This document shows positions 1 through 10,347 of a stretch of 64,000 bases of DNA, piece by piece. The notes beneath the pieces were generated by a model. That model saw only the letters and a program-made list of their open reading frames with translations, was not told the DNA's origin and did no database searches. Source of the stretch: Aquanectria penicillioides (taxonomy: Eukaryota; Ascomycota; Sordariomycetes; Hypocreales; Nectriaceae); the NCBI GenBank assembly GCA_003415625.1, contig PYIU01000007.1, positions 3,534,001 through 3,598,000 of the forward strand, read 5' to 3'. Numbering within the stretch: position 1 is the first letter of the stretch; every line of letters begins with the position of its first letter. The position numbers and the translations under genes are program-made.

Positions 1-864
1 CGCCGCGCGTTTGTGAGAATGGCAATTCACGGCTACTCACGGTCAAAGGCCCAATTCCGCCCTTACACAAAACAGAAGCACCGAACTCTGAGCGAGGTGC
101 ATGTCCATATTGTAGATAACAAACCCTCCGAAATCCTGTCTCGTCAGAAATGATAGGCTGAACGGATATGTGCAATTGAGGTCCGTGGTGGGATTGGGGA
201 TGCACTCCCGGATATTTTCTGTTTTCCTTGATACGATCTTGAACGCCCGCTTGCACCTAGATACCTGTAGCCTCTCAAGTCCAGCCGCCCCGTCGCGCCA
301 TTGAGCCGATTCTTTGTGCGGGTTGTCAAGGATTGGGCGCGTGCTCACTTGCGCCCTGTCGGTGGGGCTACTCGGTTTTGCTTCCGCACCGACCGGGAAG
401 TTTCAACAACTCCCTCCGCCGCCCGTGACCGAGAGTTTCCCGTCGCACAGATTGGGGGGGGCAACAATGGTCGAAAAAATGAAAAGGCCGTGCAATTGGG
501 AAGACCAGCAGGACATTGGAAAGAAATAGTACCGAGTCAACGGTGAATGAAAAAAAAAAAAAACCTTGTGTCGTCCCACGGCTTAAACCACCATCGTCCA
601 TCCGTTGTCCGAGAAGTGGAGTCGAGACGGAGGACACCCCCAGTAATGTGGTTCCCCCTTGATAGCGGCGGAGCGGTTGGCTGGGGTTCCTGTTGCTTTG
701 TGCGTGGATGACTAGCCAAAAGCCATCGTTATCAACGCCGGCGCCGCCCTCGGCGCGGGCAGAGGCGGGATATCGATTTGCATGCCAACCCCGTTCACTT
801 GCTGTTCCGTCACCTGCCACGCATCTGGCACAAGTGGAGGCCAGAGGCTCAAGGGCTTGTCCGC
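1..864. other. Intergenic, no gene supported
   Basis: The overlapping open frames on both strands here lack family features, codon coherence and plausible splice structure. An A-rich run lies near 549-562. The right part is probably distal promoter of the aminotransferase gene that starts at 1067. I see nothing else. Confidence 0.5.
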
Positions 865-1003
865 TATAAAGTTACCTCCGGCGCCCCAGGTGACTCAGTT
901 CTCGAACTCCTTGAACCTTCTCTCCGTAAACCGTGTTAGTTTGTGCTTGACGTGTGTGCTTGTACAACCGCCCCGAAAACTCAGCCTGTCTTGGTCTGAG
1001 TCA
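865..1003 (+). promoter_or_regulatory. Promoter of BCAT: TATA-like box and two GCN4/CpcA-type sites
   Basis: Upstream of the aminotransferase start there is TATAAA at 865-870, TGACTCA at 891-897 and TGAGTCA (the same site on the other strand) at 997-1003. TGACTCA is the established binding site of the general amino-acid control activator (Gcn4 in yeast, CpcA/Cpc1 in filamentous fungi). Two perfect copies within 107 bp, 64-176 bp before the ATG of an amino-acid biosynthetic gene, support cross-pathway control. That regulation is inference; the motifs are seen directly. Confidence 0.6.
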
Positions 1004-1066
1004 CCCAGTTACCACCGCCAACAACACCACCTCCCAGCATCTTCAATTGAGCATCCCATCATCACA

Positions 1067-2349
1067 ATGGCTCCCTCTGCTGTCCAAAGCCAGGATACCA
1101 GCCTGGCATCTGCTACCATCCAAAAGAAGGAAGTCCAGCCCACCTTCTCCAATGGCCATTCCACCCAAGCTCCTCTCGATGCCTCCAAGCTCACCTACAC
1201 CTACACCACGAACCCTCGCGCTGTCCCCGAGGAGGCTCTCGCCCATGCTGGTGACGAGACCATTGCCACTGACCACATGGTGCTTGCGTCTTGGAAGGCA
1301 TCCACCGGCTGGTCCAACCCCGAGCTTAAGCCCTATGGTCCCCTGAACCTCATGCCTACAGCCTCCGTCTTGCACTATGCCACCGAGTGCTTTGAGGGTC
1401 TCAAGGTGTACCGCGGCTACGATGGCAAGCTGCGCATCTTCCGCCCAGACCGAAATGCTGCCCGACTGCGCATGTCCTCTGAGCGAATTTCCCTGCCAAC
1501 CTTTGAACCTGCCGAGATTGAGAAGCTCATGATCGCTCTGTTGTCTGTCGACGGCACCAAGTGGCTCCCCAAGGATCGTGCTGGCAGCTTTCTGTATATT
1601 CGCCCTACCATCATTGGCACTGCCCCTCAGCTTGGCGTCGGAGCCCCCAAGGAGGCTCTGATGTACATCATTGTCACCTACATGCCCCGACTGGACGCCC
1701 CTCCAGGCGGCATGCGCTTGCACACTTCTCCCGAGGACATGGTTCGTGCCTGGGTTGGCGGATTCGGTTATGCCAAGGTCGGCGCCAACTATGGCCCTTC
1801 TCTGCTTGCCACGGCCGAGGCCCGCACCCGCGGGTTCCACCAAATTCTCTGGTTGTATGGCCCCCAGGCCGAATGCACTGAGGCCGGCGCCAGCAACTTT
1901 TTTGTTGTGTGGAAGCGAAAGGATGGCAAGAAGGAGATCATTACCGCTCCTTTGGACGACAAGTTGATCCTGGATGGTGTTACTCGAAGAAGCTGCCTCG
2001 AACTTGCTCGAGAGCGCTTGGGCGATGAGTATGAGATCACTGAGCGAAAATACACCATCGACGAGGTTGTCGAGGCCGACGCTGAGGGCCGCATCATCGA
2101 GTCCTTTGCAGCTGGCACTGCTGTAAGTTCCATCGCCGCTTCAAACCTAGGAACAAAATATTGACATCATCATAGTATTTCATTTGCCCCATCTCCCAGG
2201 TTCATCACCGCGGCAAGAACATCGACATTCCCATGGGACCCGAGTCCACTCCTGGGGAGGTCACTAGCAAGCTAAAGGGCTGGCTTGGCGACATCATGTA
2301 CGGCCGCACTGAGCACAAGTGGGGTGTGGTCATTCCCGAAAAGCAGTAA
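1067..2349 (+). CDS. Branched-chain amino acid aminotransferase (BCAT, PLP fold type IV)
   Basis: Catalyses reversible transamination of Leu, Ile and Val with 2-oxoglutarate. Two exons, 1067-2122 and 2176-2349, give 409 residues, normal for fungal BCATs. The frame is open upstream to 782, but the ATG at 1067 follows a CACA context and begins a plausible N-terminus, so the upstream part is taken as 5' UTR. The PLP lysine is K237 in GYAKVGANYG, and the family segment YECFEGLK-like (HYATECFEGLK) lies near residue 105. The 53-bp intron starts GTAAGT. The acceptor CATAG at 2175 is chosen over the CAG at 2199 because it restores the conserved GTAYFICPIS stretch. The N-terminus is not a clear mitochondrial presequence, so compartment is uncertain. 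Two CpcA-type sites precede it. Its product is the substrate supplier for the 2-oxoacid dehydrogenase subunits encoded at 25-30.5 kb. Confidence 0.93.
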
Positions 2350-2661
2350 ATATGGTTTATAGTAAATAGGAAGCCGGTAGAAAAATTATACCGACTTGGA
2401 GGATCACGGGACGGCGTTTTGGGGCATTCAACTTACACAAAAATGGATGATGATCTTCGCCGAATCTTATCGGCACGAGACAGCGAAGAAACAAGTAGCT
2501 GGGCGATGTAATGAGACACGAAATAGAGAAGTAAAGCTGCCTGTGTACAACAATTGAGGGTTGATGTGAAATGTGTCACCGTATTTTCTCTTTCTTGAAT
2601 CAATGGCAGCAAGGGTTGTGTCCCATTGAGCACTGCATCCCTTGAGCCTAGTACATCGCCT
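2350..2661. other. Intergenic, convergent 3' ends
   Basis: Lies between the stop of the aminotransferase and the stop of the minus-strand coiled-coil gene. It should hold both 3' UTRs. The 78-codon minus-strand open frame inside it has no recognisable features. Confidence 0.5.
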
Positions 2662-3530
2662 TCAATCAAACATGATGTGCATGATCCTTAACTTTTCCGC
2701 CTGGACTTTGGAATCGAACTCCTGTAGTAATTGAAAATTAGCTTGGGATGTGTTTACAGGTAGACAAGCATACTTGGTCAATTTCCTCCAACAATTTGCA
2801 CTTTTCCCGAACAACAGCTGCGACGTCTGACTTCAATTGGTCCGCCATTGCTTTGGTCTTGGCATCGTCTTGTCTGGCAACTTCTAGGCCCGGGTTTCTC
2901 GTTAACGCCTTCTAGGCTTCGATCTCAACTTGGACACAGGCATTCCACTCTGCCTCAAGATTCTGTAGCGCCTCCTTCGCAGTCGAAATTTCCCTGTTCA
3001 GGCTGGTCAGGTGATCGAGGATAGATGCGCGGGGGAAGTTGTCAGAGTGGCATAGCGTTGCAGACAACGGGTAGGCGATGTTGGAGTAGAGGGCCTCATT
3101 TTGCGACAGTGTGGCTGCAGAGCCACGCACGAATTCGGCGATTTTCAGCTGAATCTCCGAGTGGCTTTGCATGAGCTGATTTATAGCAGAAGAGTGAAGT
3201 TCCATGCCCACTCGAACAAATGCCTCTGGTTCTGTCAGCTCGGCGAAGTCGGAGTCTTCAAATAAACTCGCCTCCAAGCTGAGTCACTGTATCAGAATCT
3301 TGAATGTCGCACAAATCAGGACCTCGGCCATTGCGGATAGCCGGTCCGGAGTCAGCATTGAAGCAGGATTGGAAATGCTTGTACACGGCGTGAGATGTCG
3401 GCACCTTCGGCGAGAATGCGAGCACCGTGAGGTCTTGGCTGCGAAGGCGTTCACGGAGGGTGGAGGATGAGTTGTAAATGCCATTGGACTGGCTGGATGC
3501 CGAACCAACGACTTGAGACTGGGTATTCAT
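2662..3530 (-). pseudogene. Unrecognised small coiled-coil protein with an in-frame amber codon
   Basis: I do not recognise the family. Three exons (3530-3385, 3278-2774, 2721-2662) splice in phase to 237 codons. Introns are 3279-3384 (GTACAAG donor, CTGAT branch, CTCAG acceptor) and 2722-2773 (GTATGC donor, CTACAG acceptor). The middle and C-terminal parts are rich in Glu, Lys, Gln and Leu and look like a coiled coil. One TAG at 2912-2914 (plus-strand CTA) interrupts the frame after ...CVQVEIEA; the frame then stays open for 46 more codons to a clean donor. A CAG-to-TAG change would explain it. Either this is a recent pseudogene, a sequence error, or the protein really ends there at about 190 residues. 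The first intron donor is less certain than the second. Confidence 0.45.
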
Positions 3531-4107
3531 GCTCGGTGACAAAACAGTCGGGTTTGCCGGAAGTGAGCTGTCGCTGGCGGGAGGAGAAAATGGAGACAAT
3601 AGGATGAAGTTGCGAATGTAGAATCTTGGTAACACCAGAAGGCATCTTGAAACCGAGCAACCTGAGGCACTTGGAGTTCTGAGTGCGACGGAAGGTGCAG
3701 TTCGGATAAGCGGCACTGACTATCCCAGCCGTTGGCAATTGGCTGGCCTCTCATTGATTTTCTCGAGGTGGTTAGCGCTGAGTAGCATGAGAAGCCCAGA
3801 AAAGCATTAATTGTGCCAAATGCGATAGGATATTATTAAATGAATGTCAAATGTTAGTTGTCAAGTGGGTTTGTTGTCCCTTGTCTTGTCGTTTTTAGTG
3901 ACGTTGAATTACCGCTCCCGCATCGACACGGGAGCAGGGGATGTCCAGAGACAGTTGATTCACACATGATCCAAGCGGGGCCACGGCTCAATAAAGGCAC
4001 TTTTTAAATTATTACAGGTCTCAGTTTGGTATTATTACACGCCTTTAGATCTCAACCAACATCCCAAACGCCGTATTCGTCAAGCAGAACATATCCCTTC
4101 TCGGCAA
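3531..4107. other. Intergenic, nothing clear
   Basis: Presumed promoter of the coiled-coil gene and 3' region of the decarboxylase gene, both on the minus strand. AT-rich between about 3800 and 4030. Several short open frames on the minus strand upstream of 3530 are not supported. Confidence 0.4.
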
Positions 4108-4836
4108 TCACTGTTTGCCGGCTCCGATCTTGGATTCGATAACCTCCACAATTGTTTGCCAGCTGACCATGCCACCCTCGCCCACGTCTCCGCAGGCCAA
4201 CGCCTTTGATACGGGCCGCAGCACCTCGACCCAGCCGTTCTCGCCTCCCCACACCTCTTCCAGCGTCTTGATTTGAGAGGCCGTGACTGGGTGGCGCCAC
4301 ATGGCCGTGTTCATGCTCGGGGCCACAATGATTTTCTTGATGCCTTCGCCGTCGACGGTGCCAGTCGTGTCCCAGGCGCGGATCACAGACGTGAGCAGTG
4401 TGTCGCACAGGCCATTGACCATCTTGGCCATGGTGTTGGCGCTGAGGGGAGCAACAATGAGCACATCCGCCCACTTGCGCAGGTTGATGTGCAGGATGGG
4501 AGCACCCCGCTTCCACGGCTTAGCCCATTCCGAAGCGTCCGTGTACACGGCATCCACGTTGGGCATATAGTGGATTGCCGACACGGTGGGCTGCTCGCGG
4601 GACTGACCGGCGAGGAAGTGGGTCGCAGAGTTGGTGAGAATGACTCGGATGGACAAGTTCTTGTGATGGGAGAGGCCCTCAATGATCTGGACCAGCTTGA
4701 TGGTGGCTACTGAGCCCGAGGCTGCGAGTAGCACATGCTTTCTTCCGTCGTTCCGGCCCTCTTCAAGGGCCTCGGGAGAGCTTCGCACGAGCATGTCGTG
4801 GTGCACGTCAGTGCCGTTTTGGGATTTGTGAAGCAT
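4108..4836 (-). CDS. Phosphopantothenoylcysteine decarboxylase (PPCDC / Hal3 flavoprotein family)
   Basis: Decarboxylates 4'-phosphopantothenoylcysteine to 4'-phosphopantetheine, the third step of CoA synthesis, using FMN. A single exon of 242 residues with family-typical landmarks: flavoprotein start VLLAASGSVAT (35-45), catalytic His116 in ILHINLRKWAD, the PLSANT FMN-binding segment (130-135), APSMNTAMW (172-180) and the substrate-clamp segment ACGDVGEGGM with Cys215. Retention of His116 and Cys215 argues for an active enzyme rather than a purely regulatory Hal3/Vhs3-like protein. The acidic C-terminal tail of yeast Hal3 is absent. The gene is transcribed away from GRX5, with which it shares about 1 kb of upstream sequence. 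Confidence 0.93.
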   Translation of the reverse strand: MLHKSQNGTDVHHDMLVRSSPEALEEGRNDGRKHVLLAASGSVATIKLVQIIEGLSHHKNLSIRVILTNSATHFLAGQSREQPTVSAIHYMPNVDAVYTDASEWAKPWKRGAPILHINLRKWADVLIVAPLSANTMAKMVNGLCDTLLTSVIRAWDTTGTVDGEGIKKIIVAPSMNTAMWRHPVTASQIKTLEEVWGGENGWVEVLRPVSKALACGDVGEGGMVSWQTIVEVIESKIGAGKQ

Positions 4837-5831
4837 GATTGCCAGAGTGCAGTCGAGGGCAATGAATTTGGGGAATTATGGGGTATTCAGTAGTCAAGTT
4901 GGGCTGCGATTTGGATGTGATGATGCTGTTTTTGGTGTTGATGCCACGGTTTTATAGCGCTCGGCGGCCCCGCGGTGGAGTAACTAGTCGTGCCTTTCGG
5001 CGAGTGTTACCTAGGTAGGTAGGTATGTATGGAAGCTAGCTTACAGCTGTATTGCAGTCAGGGCAAAGCAATTGAATGATGATGGAGTGCAGGGGAAATA
5101 TTTTAGAGATTTCCAAGATGGTTTGGGTAAGCTTGGATGTAGAACACGGCTTGGTAACAGGGTTTCCTTGGAGCCGAAGCAGAGCGCATTTGTAGTGTTT
5201 TAACCCCGCCATGACATCCCCACGTCATCCGACATCATGATGAACGTAGATCGTCGATGGCCCATAAAGACCGATTGTCGCAAGCCGTCCTCCGCATCGG
5301 TGCCCACGGTGGTCTGACTGAGTACAATTTTACATCACGAAACGATGCCAACGAAGACGCACATGGCAGCTGCACACACCTTGTGAACGTCGTGCAGGTG
5401 TGAAAAACTCGTGACATCTGAACCGGGTGTGATGCCGGACGTGCGAAGCCGGTGCCGTCGATTACCGGTCCCATTTGTCTGCAAGTCACACAAACTCCGT
5501 CAGTCATGGGGGGGGGGCGACTACAGGGTAGGCACGGAGCACCCACACCAGGATTCCTCCAGTTTTTCCCTCCGGTTTTGGTGCTGTGCAGCTCTGGGCA
5601 GGCCCTGGGCAGGCCAACCCTGGACAGCCGAGTTTGGGTGACGCACAAGCCACACACGAGCCACACAAAACCTGAATTACCAATTCCCTGATTGGTCATC
5701 AACCTCCTCCCGACGCCACACCTTTTCTTTGCCGGGGCTTGCTTTGACATCACCCAATTCATTCCGCAGTCCGGACCTTGGTCATCTTTTGTAGTTCCTT
5801 GCTCCCATCTCGCCATCCCAGATCCCCGAAA
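4837..5831. other. Divergent intergenic region between PPCDC and GRX5
   Basis: About 1 kb serving two divergent genes. It contains a short AGGTAGGTAGGTA run near 5012-5025 and a run of about 10 G near 5508-5517. The open frames across 5235-5916 overlap one another on both strands and show no protein family signal, so they are not called. Part near 5790-5831 is probably GRX5 5' UTR. Confidence 0.45.
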
Positions 5832-6390
5832 ATGTTCACGCGAACAGTTGTTTCGGTGCGCACGTCCGATGTCGCCCTCCCATCGTCCGTTTACTGACTG
5901 TGATTATTATCTATAGTCCCTGCTTCGGGCCTCCGCCCGCCCGGCCGCCATGCGCGCCCCGGCTCATGTCCTCCGAGCTTCGCTGTCACCGATTGCGCCT
6001 CTGACGCCCTTTCAGGCTCGTCTCATCTCGGACCAGACTCGGTCCGCCATCGACAAGGCCGTCGCCTCTGCTCCCGTCGTGCTCTTCATGAAGGGAACCC
6101 CCGAGACCCCTCAATGCGGATTCTCGCGCGCTGCTATCCAGGTGCTCGGCCTCCAGGGCGTCAACCCCGAAAAGTTCGCCGCCTTCAACGTTCTCGAGGA
6201 CCCCGAGCTCCGCGAGGGCATCAAGGAGTACTCTGATTGGCCCACTATCCCCCAGCTCTACGTCGACAAGGAGTTTGTCGGCGGCTGCGATATTCTCGTC
6301 TCGATGCACCAGAACGGTGACCTCGCCAAGCTGTTTGAGGAGAAGAAGGTCATTGTCGAGGGCGAGGGCGAGGCTGAGAAGAAGGAATAA
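5832..6390 (+). CDS. GRX5: Mitochondrial monothiol glutaredoxin 5
   Basis: Monothiol glutaredoxin that transfers [2Fe-2S] clusters in the mitochondrial iron-sulfur assembly pathway. Two exons, 5832-5855 and 5917-6390, give 165 residues. The 61-bp intron has a GTGCGC donor, a TTACTGAC branch region and a CTATAG acceptor. I extend beyond the internal ATG at 5950 because the short first exon is in phase and gives an Arg/Ser/Ala-rich start suited to mitochondrial import. The glutathione and cluster ligands are visible: VVLFMKGT, the CGFS active site (C75), WPTIPQLYV and GGCDI. The C-terminus is rich in Glu/Lys. If the first exon were wrong, translation from 5950 would still leave a targeting-like N-terminus. 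Confidence 0.92.
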
Positions 6391-6522
6391 AGAAGTCAGA
6401 GGCAAATGAAGTAAAATGCGGATTGAATGTATGATACGTTGAGATGTAATACTTGGGGCCTGCACGAGACACTTCTCTATACGGAAACGACAAATAGATT
6501 TGGGGCCACATGGTTGTGGCAT

Positions 6523-8488
6523 CTACAAAGGATATGCGGCGCCGTCTGCCCTCGGGTCGCTTCCAGCCGACCACACCGGCGTCTTGTCGACGGGGTCAAT
6601 AGTGTAGCGGATGATCTGGCCGCGGCCAAACATGCTTCTCTTCCAGTCCTTCAGAACCACCACATTGTGTCCCAGTTTTCTCAATCCCTCTACTGTCTCC
6701 TCCGAGATGCCTTCCTCCACATTGACTGTCCAGTCGTTCACAGTGCCATACTCGGGCATTCCGGCCCCAATGCAGATTCTCGGCGCATCTAGAGCTTGCT
6801 GGGGGTTTAATTTCGCAACGAGTTGCCCGAGAAGAACTTGAACGTGGGCTTGGGGCTGGTTGAAACCACCCATGATGCCAAAGGAAGAGTGTAGGGACCC
6901 ATCGCTTAGGTTTGTCACCATACCTGGGATAATGGTGTGATAGGGCCGCTTCCGGGGCTCAAGTTTGTTAGGGTGATCAGCATCCAACGAAAAGTTGGCA
7001 CCTCGGTTTTGCAACGTAAACCCACAGCCCTTGGGAATAATTGATGTGCCAAATCCGCCATAATTTGAGTTGATAAAGGATGCAGCGTTACCGGCAGAGT
7101 CTGAGACTGTAAAGTAGACCGTGTCGCTGCTTTGGAGCGCGGGGGACGCAAAGGGTGGGTTACCTGGCGCCACCGGCTCAAATGTCTTTGACGGATCGAA
7201 TATCTTGGCTCGCTCCCCGAGATATTCGGAGGAAATCAAGCCCTGCGTTGGCACCTTTGTAACGTTGGGGTCTGTCACGTACCAGCTTGCATCGGTAAAG
7301 GCTAGTCTAAGAGCCTCAATGATGGCATGGAGATAGGGGACACTGTTGAAGTCCTCGGGTGAAAACGTGGGAATTTTCCCTTGCTTCTCCAACTCCTGGA
7401 TAATGCCCAAGGCCATCAGTGCGACAATTCCTTGTCCATTGGGAGGATGCTCCCAGAGCTCAACGCCGTCTTCCTGGCCTTGGCCGCGGAACTTGACCGA
7501 GATAGGTTCAACGGACTCACTCCCTGATTCCAAGTGATGTTGAAGATCGGCAAGCTCCAGATGACCCCCCAGGTCCTGAACAACCTTGACCAGTTCCTCT
7601 GCAATGCGTCCGCTATAAAAGCCCTTCTTCCCCTCAGTAGCGAGAGTCCGGAATGTTTTTGCCAACTCAGGGAGCTTGATGATTTCGCCTGGCTGAGGAG
7701 CTCGGACCCCGTCCTTTGCTTCAGGATCCTTCTTGAGCATTTCCGCAAAGTTCGGAGAAGCCTCCCGAATGAGGCGTTCGGAACTCTGCCACTGTCAAGG
7801 GGTTAGCCTGCGCAAAGCCAAAGTTGGTCGGACATTGGCATACAGCATGGGAGGTTATTTCTGATACAGGGTAACCGTTTTCTGCCAGTCTGATAGCAGG
7901 ATCGAGGACTTGGGCGAGGGTAACCTTTCCACTCCCGAACCTTTCGATAGAGTCTACCCACCCTGCCGGGGCGCCAGGTACGGTGGCTGCATGGGGGCTC
8001 TTCATAGGAATTGACCCAGCTGTCCCATCGGGGATTTTGAGGTCTTTGCGAATGGTCTCCAAGGTGCACTTGGCCCCTGAGCGACCAGATCCGTTCATGG
8101 CCTTGACCTGCTTGGTTGCAGCATCGTAGAAAAGGATGAACATGTCACCACCAATTCCGGTAGAACAAGGTTCAGTGACATTGAGTCCAGCGGCTAATAG
8201 TCGTTAGAATTCCATCAAATTTTCATGATTTCTTGATATTGCTCCATACCAACAGCAACTGCAGCATCCTGGCGGGGGTCAACTTGATGCGGGGGTTATG
8301 GTGGGGAACTTGATGATACTCACAGCAGCATTGCCTCCAGCCCGGAGGACCTCAAGGCCACAGCTGGCGGCAAGAGGCTGTGGACAAGCAACAATTCCTT
8401 GGGTGCTATGAACAACACTCCGTCGGGAAGCGAACTTGCTGAACTGCGCCGACAAGGGCGGGTACACGGAGGAAGTAGGCAAAGGCAT
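6523..8488 (-). CDS. Gamma-glutamyltranspeptidase-like enzyme (N-terminal nucleophile hydrolase, MEROPS T3)
   Basis: Family members cleave gamma-glutamyl bonds, as in glutathione, after autocatalytic cleavage into two subunits. Four exons (8488-8324, 8268-8250, 8193-7844, 7791-6523) give 600 residues. The 19-nt second exon is needed to keep the conserved GNAADAAVAVAAGLNVTEP stretch. The predicted nucleophile is Thr402, first residue of the small subunit in SSDTVYFTV. Further family signals are GGFGTSIIP, FGIMGGFNQPQAHVQVL and GRGQ near the C-terminus. The N-terminus shows no signal peptide or membrane anchor, unlike yeast and animal GGT, so this resembles the soluble bacterial YwrD-type branch. 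Substrate therefore remains open. It converges with GRX5, with only 132 bp between stops. Confidence 0.9.
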
Positions 8489-8917
8489 CTTGACGTTTAA
8501 GGTTTATTCTCAATGACAAGGATCCATGAAAAGAGGTCGCGCGTCGATGTCAGATGGATCACAGGAAACCGAATGTAAACCAATGTGGAGGGAGTTACAT
8601 ATTTAATGATGAATGTGTCTTTGCAACTAAGGCCGAAAGGAGAAGGCCATGCGTGGTGACTAACGTCTTGACGGGGGGACCTTTGCGGCGGGGTTCGGCT
8701 GTAATGTCGTGATACTATGAGCGCCGATCCCGGCCTCGAAATAGTTGTAGGGCGCAACTTTGCATATACAAGCGTTTTGCATCACGAGGAATGAGATTAT
8801 GGGGGAATGATAACGGGAATGGTAAAACATATTAGTTATTTAAGTTGGTATTTGCGAGCCACATTCTCTTGTACTAGGACAAGATCCATTTGTTGACGAC
8901 GAGTGAGGAGGTCTCGA
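8489..8917. other. Intergenic, nothing clear
   Basis: Upstream region of the gamma-glutamyltranspeptidase-like gene and 3' side of the next minus-strand gene. No gene or repeat stands out; the minus-strand open frame at 8497-8757 has no family features. Confidence 0.4.
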
Positions 8918-9540
8918 CTATTTGCATGTCATTCCCATTCGCTGGAGGTACGAGTAGATGGAACGTCTAGAGACATGTCCATGTGAACGGGAAATTCGCC
9001 GCATCCAACTAGCAGCAAAGCTGTCTGGAGGTATTGTTAGCCTCGCGGCATCAGAGTTCATGCGACCAACTTACTGAGTCGTGGACCTCGCGAAGCGAAA
9101 CCCAACGCCTCTAGAATCCATCCCGGAGCCATCATAGCGAGGATGCCCAAAGCAATCAGCGTGCCTCCGGCAATAAGGGCTGTATAGTATGGGTGTTCTT
9201 TCGCAAATTCCTCCGCTGTAGCTGTGGCTTTATCGATTGATGTTTTCATAAGAGAGGCCACACGGCCACCGTCCTTGACTATCTTTTCGATTCCGTAGAG
9301 AATAGCTTCAGCCAGACTTTCCGTCCACCCTTCGGCAGAGACAATTTGCTTGAGACGATTTTCGAGATCTTTTTTTGATCCGTTAGCCGTGCGAAGGGTC
9401 TCAACGAATTGAGCTGCGGTGTCGTCGGAGTACGGCACAGGTTGGGTAGAGACAATGGCCTTCTCGTCGAAGGCGGAGCTTGGCTTCGGCGGATCTTCGA
9501 TGCCAGGCAGACAGAGTAAGAAAGTAAATAGGCAATCCAT
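8918..9540 (-). CDS. ISG12 / interferon-alpha-inducible 6-16 (IFI6/IFI27)-like small membrane protein
   Basis: Two exons, 9540-9075 and 9024-8918, give 190 residues. The 50-bp intron has GTAAGT and CTCCAG ends. A short hydrophobic N-terminus (LFTFLLCL) is followed by a soluble helical region and then a glycine-rich transmembrane hairpin around residues 120-145 (ALIAGGTLIALGILAMMAPG). After it comes the ALGFxxxGP...SFAASW segment that marks this family, completed only when the second exon is joined. Animal members sit in mitochondrial or ER/nuclear-envelope membranes and affect apoptosis; function in fungi is not established to my knowledge. The call rests on the hairpin and the GPxxxSFAA pattern, so it is moderately certain. 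Confidence 0.72.
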
Positions 9541-10347
9541 CTGAGAAGGAGGGGAAATATTTTAATGTGTGAGTTGTATTCCACCGAAAAATGGCTAAGC
9601 CGGGAGGTGACGCCTTGATAAAGAAGTGCTGGAGGGTCTGTTCATTCCTCGACCTCACATTGGCCGCCTGATGAGACTGTCGTGGGCCTCCCGCGTTGTA
9701 TGGGAGACATCGGCTGCACACAACATGATGCATGTGTCAGAATTGGGCGCTTCAAGACACCAACGGTGCTGATAAGGGCGTTAAAAAGGGAAAATATTGC
9801 TCAGCTGATTAATTGTTGGCCCAATTGAGGCCTTGGATGCGTCCACGACCAACCTGTTGGCTGCGCCTTGTCAAGCTACCATGTTCTTGTGTTGGTAGAT
9901 ACTATTGCCATTGCATGGAGTTTCTTTCCCAAGAAATTCTGGGAGATGTTTGGTTGACGGGAAAAAAAAAAAAGCAAGGCCATCCTTGATGACTATGGAT
10001 TTATTGAAGGTTGACCTATATTTGAGATTGGCGATCACACATCCATACATTGGTGGTCACATTTTGGTGTTGGTGTGTGTGAAGCATGGTGAGGCTAACC
10101 ACAGTAAATTTACAGTCGCGGCATTCTTAGCATGGTCCGATAAATTAGGCGGATGTCACCCACTGGAACGCATCTATCCTAGCGCCTTAGTCCACTAAAC
10201 GTTAGGCTAGAACATCCCTACCTGTGCAGGCGAGGCTTGTGCTCTCGTCTCGGGTCTTGTTTCTGCGAACCGTTGATTCGGATTCGACCGACTGGTTCTA
10301 TCTTTCGCAAATCATCACCTCATCTTGTCAAGCCCTCGTCATCGACG
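9541..10347. other. Intergenic between divergent genes
   Basis: Serves the ISG12-like gene (minus) and the Zn2Cys6 gene (plus). It contains a run of A at 9961-9972. The frame of the Zn2Cys6 gene is open upstream to 10237 but without an ATG. Nothing else is evident. Confidence 0.4.

Noticed and set aside
782..1066. Upstream extension of the aminotransferase by 95 codons
   Set aside because: No ATG begins it, it overlaps the TATA-like and CpcA sites, and the residues look like translated UTR.
2123..2199. Acceptor CAG at 2199 for the aminotransferase intron
   Set aside because: It is in frame but deletes the conserved YFICPIS strand; the TAG at 2175 keeps it.
2711..2727. tRNA T-arm-like GGAGTTCGATTCC on the minus strand
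   Set aside because: It lies in a co-linear coding exon of the coiled-coil gene and has no D-arm, anticodon arm or acceptor stem around it.
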